DNA from: Syngnathus acus
Taxonomy: Eukaryota; Chordata; Actinopteri; Syngnathiformes; Syngnathidae
Direction: 5' to 3'
DNA: 64,000 bases
NCBI RefSeq assembly: GCF_901709675.1
Contig: NC_051094.1
Coordinates: 18,266,501 to 18,330,500, forward strand
The notes under the pieces were generated by a model. It saw only the letters and a program-made list of their open reading frames with translations, was not told the origin of the DNA and searched no databases. Below, one piece after another: positions 54,456 through 64,000 of the stretch; the first letter of the stretch is position 1; every line of letters begins with the position of its first letter. A program made the translations under genes and the position numbers.

Positions 54456-55067
54456 GTGCACAGGAGACACTTGCCCTCACTTCTGAACCATTGGGCGAGA
54501 ATTCAAAGGCATAGATGGGTGTACACTGCCCTCAGGAGGAAACTGAGCCATGACAGTATGTTTAATGCTTATGGGCCACATGTCCATCGTCCCTCAGGTG
54601 GGGCAGCTGTCCTGGGCCGGAACGACATAATTCATAGTCATCTTGTACTCACTACTTATCTGCAAGTGGTGGCAGTCTGTGTTACACTTCATAAAGTCAC
54701 TGTAATCTTGCAGGACCTGGACGGCTTAACTGGACAGTTGCCTCTACCCTATCCCCTTTTAGGGGACTTCAATGCACATAATCCTGTGTGGGATGGAAAT
54801 TGTTTGAATGCTACAGGGAGGACTGTGGAAGATTTTATCATCAAAAATGACTTATGCCTGTGGCACGTCGATCCCTCCTCCTATCTACATCAGGGCCATG
54901 ATACTTATTCTGCAATCGAGTTATCAATTTGCGATCCTGACCTCTTGCTCGACTTCTCTTGGCGATCCTTGGATGACTGTGGGAGCGATCATTTCCTCTT
55001 GATCATGACACCTGCTGGAGCAGATATGCTGTTCAGACCTCCAAGATGGCAACTTAAAAACAGCTAA
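54456..55067 (+). pseudogene. I-type LINE endonuclease
   Basis: Open for 203 codons: GGAAVLGRNDII, then LGDFNAHNPVWDG (GDFN with the catalytic Asp/Asn) and DDCGSDHFLLIM (SDH motif). The N-terminal catalytic Glu region is not clear. APE-like nucleases of this group cut target DNA for priming. It stops after a PPRWQLKNS that normally continues into the linker (WNVFQ in the next frame). Confidence 0.8.
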
Positions 55068-55155
55068 CTGGAATGTCTTCCAACATCTTTGTGATACCCA
55101 CCTTGGCCACTCACCCTGGAATATTAAAAATCCTGTTGGGCACTTCATTGAGACG

Positions 55156-56395
55156 TTGATAGTAATTGCGGAGGAAACTGTCCCTAAGACCCCAGGACAG
55201 CCCCACCGTAGGTCCAACCCATGGTTTGATGGCCACTGCAAGAAGGCCATTGACTTCCGGAAGAAGGCAGAGAGAATGTTTAACAAACATCTGACGGAAA
55301 ATCCCATCAAATTGAAGATCTGCCGGGCTCAAGCACGAAGGACAGTTAATGAGTCTTAAGATCAAAGCTGGAGACAATACGTTTCTAGTCTTGCATCCGA
55401 TGCATCGTGGTGTTTCATTTAATGATGAAGGTGAAAAGGGGCACCGTGCAAGTTCAGCACTTGAAATGTTAAGATGGACTTCTTACAACAAAGGAAGAGA
55501 TTGTTACATAACAGGCTCGCTGAAACGTTTGTTATCCTTCTGTGGATAATTGTCGACCTGAATTTCGAGCTTTGCGCCGGAAGGAGGTGGGAAAGAACTT
55601 GAATTTCCTATCAGATAATACAGAACCTTACAATCAGCCTTTCTCAATGGATGAATATCTCTGTTCCATAAGACTCTCCAATGACACTGTAGTGGGCCCT
55701 GATGTGATTCACTATCAGTTCTTGAAACACCTGCCAGCTAGTGCCATTGGCCCATCTCCTGACGATATTTAGTGTCAGGAAATGTTCCTCTGTCTTGGCA
55801 GGAAGCAACTATTGTTCCCATCCCTAAAGCAGGCAAGGCCCACTCTGACCCCACAAACTACCGACCAATAGCCTTGACAAGTTGTTTATGTAAAACCATG
55901 GAAAGGATGGTGAATAATAGACTTAGTTTGGATGGTTGAAACGACAGTAAATTTGACTGAATATCAGTGTGGCTTTAGGAAGGGGAAGAGTCCGGTGGAC
56001 CATCTTGTCCAACTGGAGACCTTTAGACGAGAAGGATTTATCAGGAGGGAACATGTGGTGGCAGTCTTCTTTGACCTCGAAAAAGCCTATGATACAATTT
56101 GGAAATATGGCATTCTAAATGATCTGTACTGCGTGGGATTTCGAGGTCATGTGCCCATTTTTGTCTCTAACCTTTTGTCTAACTGGGTACTACCGTTTCG
56201 ACTCCGCATTTTCAAGAGCTAGGGGTTCCGCAAGGCAGTATTCTCTCTGTCATTTTAGTCAGTATTAAAATCAATAGTATCGCGTAAGCAATCGGCCAAT
56301 ATCTGTTTTGTAGCCTTTTATGTCCATGACCTCTGTATCTGTTATAGAGGTAAATGCATGAGTACGATTGAGGGACAACTCCAACTACGTATGTA
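55156..56395 (+). pseudogene. I-type LINE linker and RT
   Basis: Frames in succession: PKTPGQPHRRSNPWFDGHC (linker), RKEVGKNLNFL, then NDTVVGPDVIHYQFLKHLP. RT follows with TIVPIPKAGKAHSDPTNYRP, YQCGFRKGKSPVDHLVQLE, motif A FFDLEKAYDTIWK, motif B-like PQGSILSV and a degenerate motif C (YVHD in place of YVDD). Frame breaks near 55360, 55770, 55940 and 56220. Confidence 0.8.
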
Positions 56396-56397
56396 TA

Positions 56398-56742
56398 CCG
56401 TATTTTCACGTTCAAAAGGCGCACTGTAATAAAGGCGCAGTCTCAGTTGTGTGCCATGACTGTGTTTAACACACACATAGGGTGCAACGGCTCATAGGGC
56501 GCGAGTTTTATATATACAATCCACACCCACACTTACCCCTTTAACGTTCTCATGGCGCTCTCAACTACGTCCGCCTTACAACAACACACACACACACACG
56601 CACTGCAAATCCACGCCCACACAGGATCAGTTCATCCTCACGTTCTGCAGGAGCCTGATAATTGAATCAGGTGTGTTTAATGAGGGAAACTTGGAAAACA
56701 TGTAGGAATGCGGCCCCCGAGGACTGGAGTTTGAGACCCCTG
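56398..56742. mobile_element. MITE B end and hAT fragment
   Basis: CCGTATTTTCACGTTCAAAA (56398) to about 56515 is one end of MITE B. Bases 56640-56742 end in GGAGTTTGAGACCCCTG, a fish hAT end. A CA microsatellite (56583-56600) lies between. Confidence 0.6.
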
Positions 56743-57376
56743 CTGTACATCATGAAGGCTTAAGACTGGCCTTGGCAGCCTTCAGAACCTCACTTGTTCA
56801 GAGCCTTTATGTGGAGGTGGGGAAACCCCCCCTTCAGTTACGACGCCTTAAACTTGCTCTGCAATATGGGATCTAGCTCAAAGCAAAAAAAAGGAAATCC
56901 TGCTTACCATACTGTCTTTAACCCCCAGTTTTTGGAATTTCATGAAGCTAGACCAGGGGTGGGCAAACTTTTTGACTTGCGGGCCGAATTGGGTTCTAAA
57001 TTTTGACCGGGGGGCCGAACCAGGAGCAGATGGATGTAGCGTTTGTGTGAAGTAATATAAATGACATGTAAAGGTCATTGCATAAAAGGTTTTTACTTTT
57101 AGTAGATACTAAAGCATGGATATTAAAAAAAGCTTTTTGAAAACAAATGCATTTATTAACAGCATTAAAAAAATATTTCACCCAAAAACTACTATCAATG
57201 ATTCTTATTAAATATGACACTGTTATGATGAATAACATTTTCCATCACTTCAGCGCCTGCAGGTCAGATTTATGAAATATGTTTATCTAATGAGGCGAAA
57301 TCACATCCAACGGCAAACATTCTGACCAAATACATCATCTTGAAGAATCAGTGAAAGAATACATCTAAATAAAGTA

Positions 57377-58476
57377 CCGTTTTTTCCATGTATAATGCGC
57401 AAAATTTAACTAATTGATTGTCCTAAAATCTGGGGTGCGCATTATACACGTCAGCTATATAAAGAGCGAGAATTCAGTTCTCTACCTAAATGCGTATTAC
57501 AGGTAATATTTTATTTCACAACACTTTGCCTTGTTCCTTTCTTCTCTGCTGGTCACTTCAAACACGCTCCATACGAACACAATGCTCTCGTATCAGACGC
57601 TTGCTCGATCACCTGCTCGTTTGCTGTCACAATGTACCCTACACAAATCCGAAACATTTGTTGCGGCTCCGAGTCACGACGAGGGGCAAGTTTTGGTTTT
57701 CAAGGGTGTTTTTATTCCTCTTCAACTTCTCTCCCATACAGAGCCGCCTTTTTCACATGTCCGCACGTCACTTTCCTCTCTTTTCATTTTAACCTAACTG
57801 ATCGCGGTGGTGCCTTTATGGGCAGTCGGAGAAATCAACGCCAACAAAAAGAATACATCCTGCCTAGTTAAGAAATCACCAGAAAGATCACCATGACAAT
57901 TGTGAATAATAAATAAATAATTATTATATATATTATATATATTATTATTATAATAATAAATAATTGTGATAAATAACTGGAACATCACTCAAATATTGGT
58001 GATCCCGTTGAGAGTCTCACATATTTCTTCGCTATCGAGTTTGCTACTGCATGCGCAGTGATACTGACCGGCAGAATAACATCCGGTTGTTCCCAAAGAT
58101 GATCTTTTTTCTGAAATAATTTTACGTTTACGGACTTAAGAAACCCGGCCGGGTCATACCAAAGACTATAAAAATGGGACCCATTGCCTCCCTGCTTGGC
58201 ACTCAGCATTAAGGGTTGGAATTGGGGGGTTAGATCACCAAATGATTCCCGAGCGCGGCGCAGCTGCTGCTCACTGCTCCCCTCTCCCCCAGGGGATGGA
58301 TCAAAATCACACGGGGATGGGTCAAATGCAGAGGACAAATTTCACCACACCCAGATGCGTGTGTGACGATCATTGGGTGCGTATTATACATGGGTACAGG
58401 CTTTTTTCCAGCATCAACATGCCATTTTTAGGGTGCGTATTATACATGGGGGCGCATTATACATGGGAAAAAACGG
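57377..58476. mobile_element. TIR element (CCGTTTTTTCCATG ends), TA target
   Basis: Ends CCGTTTTTTCCATGTATAAT and, inverted, CCGTTTTTTCCCATGTATAA, with TA on both sides (57375-57376, 58477-58478). The TGTATAATGCGC motif recurs inverted near the right end (58375-58460). The interior includes a common fish repeat segment (ACTGCTCCCCTCTCCCCCAG near 58275). No transposase seen. Confidence 0.85.
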
Positions 58477-58524
58477 TAATAAAGAAATCAATAGTATTGT
58501 TGGCTTCCCTTTTTTGCTAGTGCA

Positions 58525-58743
58525 TCATAGTCTGGAGTAATTTGTTGTGGTAATTCTTAGGATAGAGCCGAGGTGTCGGTCCGTTAACCTAGATCTGTGA
58601 CGGGCTTTGTTGATGTTCATGTGGCTGAACGTCTTCTCACACACGTAGGTCGAGCCAAATTGTCCACTCTTTTTTAACATTCGGCACTCAGTGTCCACCT
58701 TTCTTTTCTTCGGGCCACTCATTTTAATGGAATGATTCCAGGG
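58525..58743 (-). pseudogene. Internally deleted hAT transposase
   Basis: 65-codon minus-strand frame: MSGPKKRKVDTECRMLKKSG (transposase start) runs straight into VCEKTFSHMNINKARHRSRL and TDRHLGSILRI, the C-terminal dimerisation motif of hAT proteins. The whole catalytic middle is missing, yet the joined frame is open. Related to fish transposases of the GTF2IRD2/EPM2AIP1-like group. Confidence 0.7.
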
Positions 58744-59866
58744 GAAGGTTTGTGGGTGGCATTAGCGTAAAACTGTATCTGAAAACTCAGCGCACGAATT
58801 ACGAGAATATTGACGTCACAGCCTACACTCGAAATTCGGCACTGATAGATGAAATTACTACGTACTACTGAGTATGCACACGCACTTGTGAGTGTGCACC
58901 AAGCTTTCTGACACAGCTCCCGGGAGTAAATGCGCGGGCGGGCGCTTCCCCATCTACTGGGGAAACATAGTAATTGCAGGGAAAATGACCCAAAAAAAAA
59001 TTAATAATACAATTTATTCAGGTTTGGCGGGCCGGATTAAACGGCCCCGTGGGCCGGATGTGGCCCGCGGGCCGTAGTTTGCCCATGTCTGAGCTAGACC
59101 CAGGTCCATCAGACCTTTTGGTCTTAACATGAAACCTTTCCTGGAGGACTGGAACATTGATCTGGACAGTCTGCGATCTGCACGTCTGCCCGACTCCCCC
59201 TTGGACTTTAAGACGACCTGTAATTGTAAAGGCTCTTATCCAAAGGCAAAAAACAATCACTCATCCAAATGATTACCAGGGTGCCTTTTTTGATATACGA
59301 CAACGTTTTCCTTTACATACTCCCATTTATACTGACAGATCAAACGTTGAGAATTCTGTGTCCTAAGCAATGGTAGTGAATTCCACTCAGTGTGGCCTGC
59401 GTATTCCTACACTGTTCTACTCTTACAACAGAAGCTAAAGCCTTGCTTTTAAGTGTTGAGTACATAGAGGAAATCAATGAACTGATCTGATCTGTACGGA
59501 CTCTTAAGTCATGCCTTCAAGCCCTGGAGTTTCTAAAGATGATCACCCGCTTATTGTGGAAATACTTGATAAGTGGATCATTTGGCTTACATGAATTCGA
59601 ACATTGTTTTTTTGTTGGGTTCTTGGCCATGTAGGACTAGGCAGATAGAGCGGCTAAACAGGTCTTGAGTGATGTAATTTCTGGGTGTCAGATCCCGGCC
59701 TCTGATTTGAAACCTCTACTGTGTTACTGTGTTACATAAATGAGACATGGCAAGCTGAAGATGGTTGTGTGGATAATAAGCTGTATAAAATATGCAACAC
59801 TGTTAGATGAACACTGACTCGGTCCTTTTCATGTAGACATGACCAAATTGTGTATACAATCTCAAT

Positions 59867-60340
59867 CTCAATCTTTTGTTATTTGCCAAGTTTGAGCATT
59901 CCAAACAAGGAATTTGACTCTGGTAGATCTCGGCCTCTGTACAATATTTAGGTAGGTAACAACATTCAGGACGACATGTGCAAAAATTTACAATTATTCT
60001 CAACATCCCCTGATCTTAAACTCCCAGAAGGGCAAGGAAAAACTCAAAACTCCTACTAGGGGAAATGAGAAACCTTGGGAAGAGACCACAGATGGGAGGA
60101 TCCCTCTTCCAGGATGACCAGGTTGCAATGGATGCAGAGAGGACACATAGTACGCATAATATGGACAATCCAAAGGTAAACCATCGAGAGCAGGATGTGA
60201 TTGCACAGTAATTTCTCTGAGACTCTGAGTGGTATGAGTTCATCAGAGCGACAGCCCGGGGCAAGAAGCTGTGTCTGTGTCTGCTGGTTTTGGCGTGCAG
60301 CGCTCTGTAACGCCGTCCGGTGTCAAATTGGTCATTCTAG
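59867..60340 (-). mobile_element. LINE 3' end, minus strand
   Basis: AACAAGGAATTTGACTCTGG, CAACATCCCCTGATCTTAAA and GAAGCTGTGTCTGTGTCTGC match 6906-7200 plus 9483-9620, here uninterrupted, which confirms that those two parts were once joined. Confidence 0.8.
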
Positions 60341-60342
60341 AT

Positions 60343-60430
60343 CAGGGGTGCCCAATCCGTCGATCGCGATCGACCGGTCGATCGCCAAGCCACTATTGGT
60401 CGATCGCGTGATATTGAAATGTTTTTATTT
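60343..60430 (+). mobile_element. hAT end fragment
   Basis: CAGGGGTGCCCAATCCGTCG followed by GATCGC-rich palindromic sequence, a hAT-type left terminus. The other end is not visible. Confidence 0.55.
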
Positions 60431-60708
60431 TATTATTATTATTATGCGGGCAGGCAGGCAGGCAGGCAGCTGCGAGATACAGAAACACAAATAGCTGAAC
60501 AAATATATAAACAATAAACAGTGTCACGACCGTGAGCGCGCCCCAACCCCCGTGACGAGTTAAAAAGTCTCACAGCATAGGGAAAGATTGAACCCTCGCC
60601 ATGGAGCGAGACGGTGTCAGCAACCTGTCGCTGAATCTGCTCATCTGCCCAGTGACGATGCTGTACAGTGGATGCTCGGGGTTGTCTTTGATGGACAGTA
60701 GCCTAGCC

Positions 60709-61598
60709 CAGTGGTCCCCAACCTTTTTTGCGCCACGGACCGGTTACGTGTCAGAAATATTTTCGCGGACCGGCCTTTACATAAATAATACACTTATATA
60801 AATAAATAATACATTTATAATAAATATATAAATACAATGACACAAAATGATACGACTGACATAAAAACAAGTATAAACGATATAAACATAAAACTCACCA
60901 TTACGTTGAATTAGTGGGAGCACTGAGCTTGTTTCTCAGAAACGAGCCGGTCCCATCTAGGCGTAATCGGGGACAATGACACCCGAAGTGGTTAAGGTTT
61001 GTCTTTTAATGCAGGATGCTTGGTCTCCATGTGCCGAAGCAGTTTTGAAGGCTTCATTGCCTCGTTAGATAGCCTGTCGCCACATATTATGCAGAGTGGG
61101 CTTGGCGTGTCAGAGTCACCTGTGGCGATAAATCCATATTTTAAGTAGGACTCCAGAAATGTTCTTTTAAAAGCAGCTTTCCTTTTCTTAGAAGTCGTAG
61201 CCTCTTCTTCTTCCGTCTCCTCATTGGGCTTTTTTCCCTTTCTGAATAAGCTTTCCAAACATCTCTGTTTCTTGCTCATGTTTGCTTGCTTCGCAGGCTC
61301 GACTGAGGTGCCATGACACGTGACCGAGACGAGCGTCTTGACCTGAACCGACGTATGTAATTGGGAGAGAATTGCCATTTTTAAAATATTTTTCAAAATA
61401 AATTCTTACTCATTTTTGCTAGCTTTGCGGGCTCGACTGGGGAAACATGTCATGTGACCGGGACGAGCGTCTTGACCTGAATTAATTGATCGTCAATAAA
61501 AAAAAAAACATTAAAAAAATTCTGTGCGGCTTGGCGGCCCGGTACCAAGTGACCCACGGACCGGTACCAGTGCGCGGACCGGTGGTTGGGGACCCCTG
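60709..61598 (-). mobile_element. hAT element, 8-bp duplication GCCTAGCC
   Basis: Ends CAGTGGTCCCCAACCTTTTT and, inverted, CAGGGGTCCCCAACCACCGG. GCCTAGCC lies at 60701-60708 and 61599-61606. Other pieces at 19056-19452 and 63215-63333. Confidence 0.92.
60992..61300 (-). pseudogene. hAT transposase N-terminus (BED-like finger)
   Basis: Minus-strand frame with MSKKQRCLESLFRKGKK, an acidic stretch, KKRKAAFKRTFLESYLKYGF, then CIICGDRLSNEAMKPSKLLR and HMETKHP (C-C-H-H finger). This is the start of SCAND3/ZBED-like fish hAT transposases. It ends at the deleted interior; no catalytic domain. Confidence 0.75.
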
Positions 61599-62055
61599 GC
61601 CTAGCCAACACCCGCTGATCTGCCACAGACACCAGATCAGGTAGCATCGTGCCCACATCAAAAGCCGCCTTCCTCACTAGTTTGTCCAGGCGGGAGGGAT
61701 CCCTCTTGGCCGTCTTGCACACTCCAAACCTCTCTTTGCACGCCTCATAGATTGATAGCAAGGTTAGTTTGCGCTTAATCGTTCCTTGCAGGGAGTGCTC
61801 TAGCACTTCTTTTCAAGTGATCGAGTCTGTGCTACTCATCTTGGTTTTCGCCTTTTGCTACTTGATCTTTGCACGTCTTTCTGGATACTTGCACGGGCTC
61901 ACAGGCTGTGCGACCCTAGGGGGAAACATTACGAGCGTCCCGCTCATCAGCTGCTTCCATCTCCTTTCCTACATTCGCTGAGCTTGCCCTCTCAGCATTG
62001 CTGGGTCCTGGTGCATTTTGGTTTGTCACCTCTCCTCAGGTCCCTTTCATCTGAC

Positions 62056-62364
62056 CTACCGAAGCCGTCCAGTCATCCTGGATGGGAGTCCTTCCACACT
62101 TTCTTTGAATGACGTCACCTTCTGCCACCCGGATGTACACTCCCGGAGAAACTCCTCATCGTTGTTTATTCCATTCGTCACCATTTGATCCGTTAAAGTA
62201 GGACCATCTTCCATCTCGCCTCTCGGAAGGCCTTCGAGGGTAGTTTTCTCACAGTACTTTTTGTAGTCTGTTTTAGGGTCCTCTCTGAAAGCTGGTGGGT
62301 TGCGGTGACTAGCCGCCCATCCCTTGTTGTGGTCTCTCGTGGATGTACTCAATCTGTTCTTCAA
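62056..62364 (-). CDS. Unrecognised minus-strand frame
   Basis: 102 codons including KGWAASHRNPPAFREDPKTD, YKKYCEKTTLEGLPRGEMED and NGINNDEEFLRECTSGWQKV. Charged, with two Cys, no obvious domain. It lies between LINE fragments and looks more protein-like than its surroundings, so it may be a mobile-element protein piece. No splice sites or start context support a host gene. Function unknown. Confidence 0.3.
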   Translation of the reverse strand: MKNRLSTSTRDHNKGWAASHRNPPAFREDPKTDYKKYCEKTTLEGLPRGEMEDGPTLTDQMVTNGINNDEEFLRECTSGWQKVTSFKESVEGLPSRMTGRLR

Positions 62365-62389
62365 CAGATTTGATTCTGCCTCCCCCCTG

Positions 62390-63155
62390 CCCCTTCACCC
62401 CTCACCTTTCGCGGCCTGCCCCCCCCTGCCGCAACTCAGCCTGCCACCTTCAACACTCCAGCCCCCCCGCCAGCTCACCAACCCCCTCTCACCCCTCCGA
62501 AGACACTCTTCAGTCTTCACTCCCCCACCCCAGTCTTCCAGCCCCCCCCTCTCCTTTACAGATCTTCAGGTGAGGAGTCACCTCAGAAAGATCAAGGCAG
62601 GGAAGGCCCCGGGCCCAGACGGCATCTGTCCGAGACTGCTCAGGGACTGTGTGGGCCAGCTGAGTGGCGTGGTCATGTACCTGTTCAACCTGAGCCTGAG
62701 CCTGAACAAAGTTCCAGCCCTGTGGAAGACCTCCTGCGTGGTCCCTGTACCGAAGGTGCCGCGCCCCAAGGAGCCTAACCACTTTAGGCCTATTGCCTTG
62801 ACTTCCCACCTGATGAAGACTATGGAGAGGATCATCCTGGGTCACTTGCGTTCACTGGTGGGAGCGCAGCTGGACCCCCTGCAGTTTGCTTACCGGCCTG
62901 GTGTTGGGGTGAACGATGCAGTGATTTATTTATTGCACAGATCACTGCTTCACCTGGAGGACATCGGGAGCACTGGGAGGATCATGTTCTTCGATTTCCC
63001 CAGCGCTTTTAACACTATCCAGCCGTCATTGCTCAGGGTGAAGATGGAGAAGGCGAGAGTGGACCAGACTTCCTCACCAACAGGCCGCAGTACGTGAGGT
63101 TACATCACTGTGAGTCTGATGTGGTGCACTGCAGCACAGGTGTCCCCCAGAGTTT
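62390..63155 (+). pseudogene. L2/Rex1-like LINE reverse transcriptase N-terminal half
   Basis: Open frame with VRSHLRKIKAGKAPGPDGIC, VPALWKTSCVVPVPKVPRPK, NHFRPIALTSHLMKTMERII, LDPLQFAYRPGVGVNDAVIY and motif A FFDFPSAFNTIQPSLL (Pro replaces the usual Ser). After a frameshift CSTGVPQ is the start of motif B, and the copy then ends. A proline-rich leader (62390-62560) precedes it. Decayed copy; motif C is absent. Confidence 0.85.
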
Positions 63156-63214
63156 TATTTTTATGTTGTTTATACTTATTTTTATGCCAGTTGTATCATT
63201 TTATTTCATCATAT

Positions 63215-63333
63215 TTATTATAAATGTATTATTTATTTACATACATGTATTATTTATTTATATAAAGGCCGGTCCGCGAAAATATTTCTGACACATAACC
63301 GGTCCGTGGCGCAAAAAAGGTTGGGGACCACTG
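63215..63333. mobile_element. hAT end (CAGTGGTCCCCAACC family)
   Basis: TATTTATTTATATAAAGGCC ... GCGCAAAAAAGGTTGGGGACCACTG (ending at 63333) matches the left end of 60709-61598 in inverse orientation. The remainder is lost. Confidence 0.7.
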
Positions 63334-64000
63334 CTCTACGCTGTGGTCTGCTGAGGGTGAAGAGCTGGTCCACTGTTCCACGGCCAGGACGAAAGCCACA
63401 CTGTTCCTCCTGAATCCGAGGTTCGACCTCCCGACGGACCCTCCTCTCCAGCACCCCTGAATAGACCTTACCAGGGAGGCTGAGGAGTGTAATTCCCCTG
63501 TAATTGGAACACACCCTCCGGTCCCCCTTCTTAAAGAGGGGAACCACCACCCCAGTCTGCCAATCCAGAGGCACTGTCCCCGATGTCCACGCGATGTTGT
63601 AGAGACGTGTCAGCCATGACAGCCCCACAACATCCAGAGCCCTTAAGAAATCCGGGCGGATCTCATCCACCCCCGGGGCCTTGCCACCGAGGAGTTTTTT
63701 AACTACCTCAGTGATTTCGACCCCAGAGATTGGAGAGTCCGCCTCAGAGTCCCCAGGCCCTGCTTCCACAATGGAAGGCGTGTAGGTGGAATTGAGGAGG
63801 TCTTCGAAGTATTCTCCCCACCGACACACGACGTCCCGAGTCGAGGTCAGCAGCACGCCATCTCCACTGTAAACAGTGTTGACGTTGCACTGCTTCCCCC
63901 TCCTGAGACGCCGGATGGTGGACCAGAATTTCCTCGAAGCCATCCGGAAGTCATTCTCCATGGCCTCGCCAAACTCCTCCCACGCCCGGGTTTTTGCCTC
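63334..64000 (-). pseudogene. LINE reverse transcriptase N-terminal half, minus strand
   Basis: Long minus-strand frame entering from beyond the window: MASRKFWSTIRRLRRGKQ, a linker with VVKKLLGGKAPGVDEIRPDF, then RT motifs VVVPLFKKGDRRVCSNYRGI, LLSLPGKVYSGVLERRV and EEQCGFRPGRGTVDQLFTL. The catalytic motifs A-C should follow but the frame meets a hAT end at 63333. A common fish LINE (RTE-like or related); possibly the same family as 46370-46975. Confidence 0.85.

Larger units (their letters stand above)
56954..59091 (-). mobile_element. hAT element, 8-bp duplication AGCTAGAC
   Basis: Ends CAGGGGTGGGCAAACTTTTT and, inverted, CAGACATGGGCAAACTACGG. AGCTAGAC lies at 56946-56953 and 59092-59099. 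Same family as 7201-9474, opposite orientation. It contains a nested TIR element (57377-58476) and a transposase relic. Confidence 0.92.
56746..59700 (+). pseudogene. I-type LINE post-RT and RNase H relic, split by hAT
   Basis: Before the hAT: HHEGLRLALAAFRTSLVQSL, VGKPPLQLRRLKLALQYG and NPAYHTVFNP, typical of the region between RT and RNase H. After it (59100 on): FLEDWNIDLDSL and, near 59610-59660, a decayed GHVGL...ADRAAKQVL, the final RNase H motif. The two halves join at the 8-bp duplication AGCTAGAC. Confidence 0.7.
54440..59860 (+). mobile_element. I-type LINE with RNase H, plus strand, split by MITE end and hAT
   Basis: Endonuclease (54456-55067), RT (55156-56395) and a post-RT/RNase H region (56746-56953, 59100-59700) in order. 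The gaps are a MITE B end with a hAT fragment (56398-56742) and the hAT at 56954-59091. Presence of RNase H and protein style point to the I/Nimb group. Many frameshifts; inactive. Confidence 0.75.
60440..61815 (-). mobile_element. L2-like LINE 3' end, minus strand, split by hAT
   Basis: GGCA/AGGC repeat tail (60449-60466), AACAATAAACAGTGTCACGA, then TTGTCTTTGATGGACAGTAG; resumes at 61607 with CAACACCCGCTGATCTGCCA. Minus-strand relic: RLDKLVRKAAFDVGTMLPDL. Same family as 4457-5070. Confidence 0.8.

Overview
The window looks like teleost fish nuclear DNA, probably percomorph, with a pipefish or seahorse lineage a low-confidence guess. The evidence is a spliced host gene with 65-86 bp fish-style introns, embedded in a dense mix of LINEs, hAT and Tc1/mariner elements, SINEs, a Penelope-like element and an endogenous retrovirus. 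There is no bacterial or viral-genome organisation.

The one host gene I recognise is rad17, the checkpoint clamp loader that places the 9-1-1 clamp on damaged DNA. It lies on the plus strand. Nine consecutive internal exons can be read (4144-4277, 24308-24360, 41847-41972, 44529-44598, 44664-44775, 44852-45046, 47307-47410, 47497-47643, 47970-48098). Phases are compatible at every junction and there are no in-frame stops. The 5' exons lie upstream of base 1. The 3' exons were not found and probably lie beyond base 64000. Four introns are compact (65, 76, 86 and 326 bp). Two are 20.0 kb and 17.5 kb, and the intron after the last visible exon is at least 15.9 kb; all three are packed with mobile elements.

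Layout. 1-4143: end of a MITE, an 18-bp minisatellite and an internally deleted LINE carrying a hAT MITE. 4278-24307 (intron): fish LINE 3' ends, a 2.3 kb hAT, several MITE families whose ends begin CCGTATTT, tandem arrays, a SINE, a minus-strand LINE split by a hAT and a MITE, and a Tc1 element inside a MITE. 24361-41846 (intron): a SINE, a second copy of a composite element with 6-bp target duplications, then a three-level nest. In that nest an RTE-like LINE (minus) is split by an L2-like LINE (plus), which is split by a complete-length endogenous retrovirus (minus) with almost identical LTRs and a proline-tRNA primer site. A BED-finger hAT splits the same RTE element. 41973-48098: clustered rad17 exons separated by a 1360-bp MITE, microsatellites and a hAT. 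48099-64000: further MITEs, a Penelope-like element with GIY-YIG domain split by another 1360-bp MITE, a solo LTR, an I-type LINE with RNase H split by a hAT, and several LINE fragments.

Many insertions can be dated relative to each other because the target duplications and interrupted reading frames are still visible. The points most worth checking are the nested retrovirus, hammerhead-ribozyme-like cores in the Penelope-like termini (one carried inside the retrovirus), a group of CCGTATTT-ended MITEs with internal tandem arrays and a shared acidic coding relic, and the 6-bp-duplication composite element.
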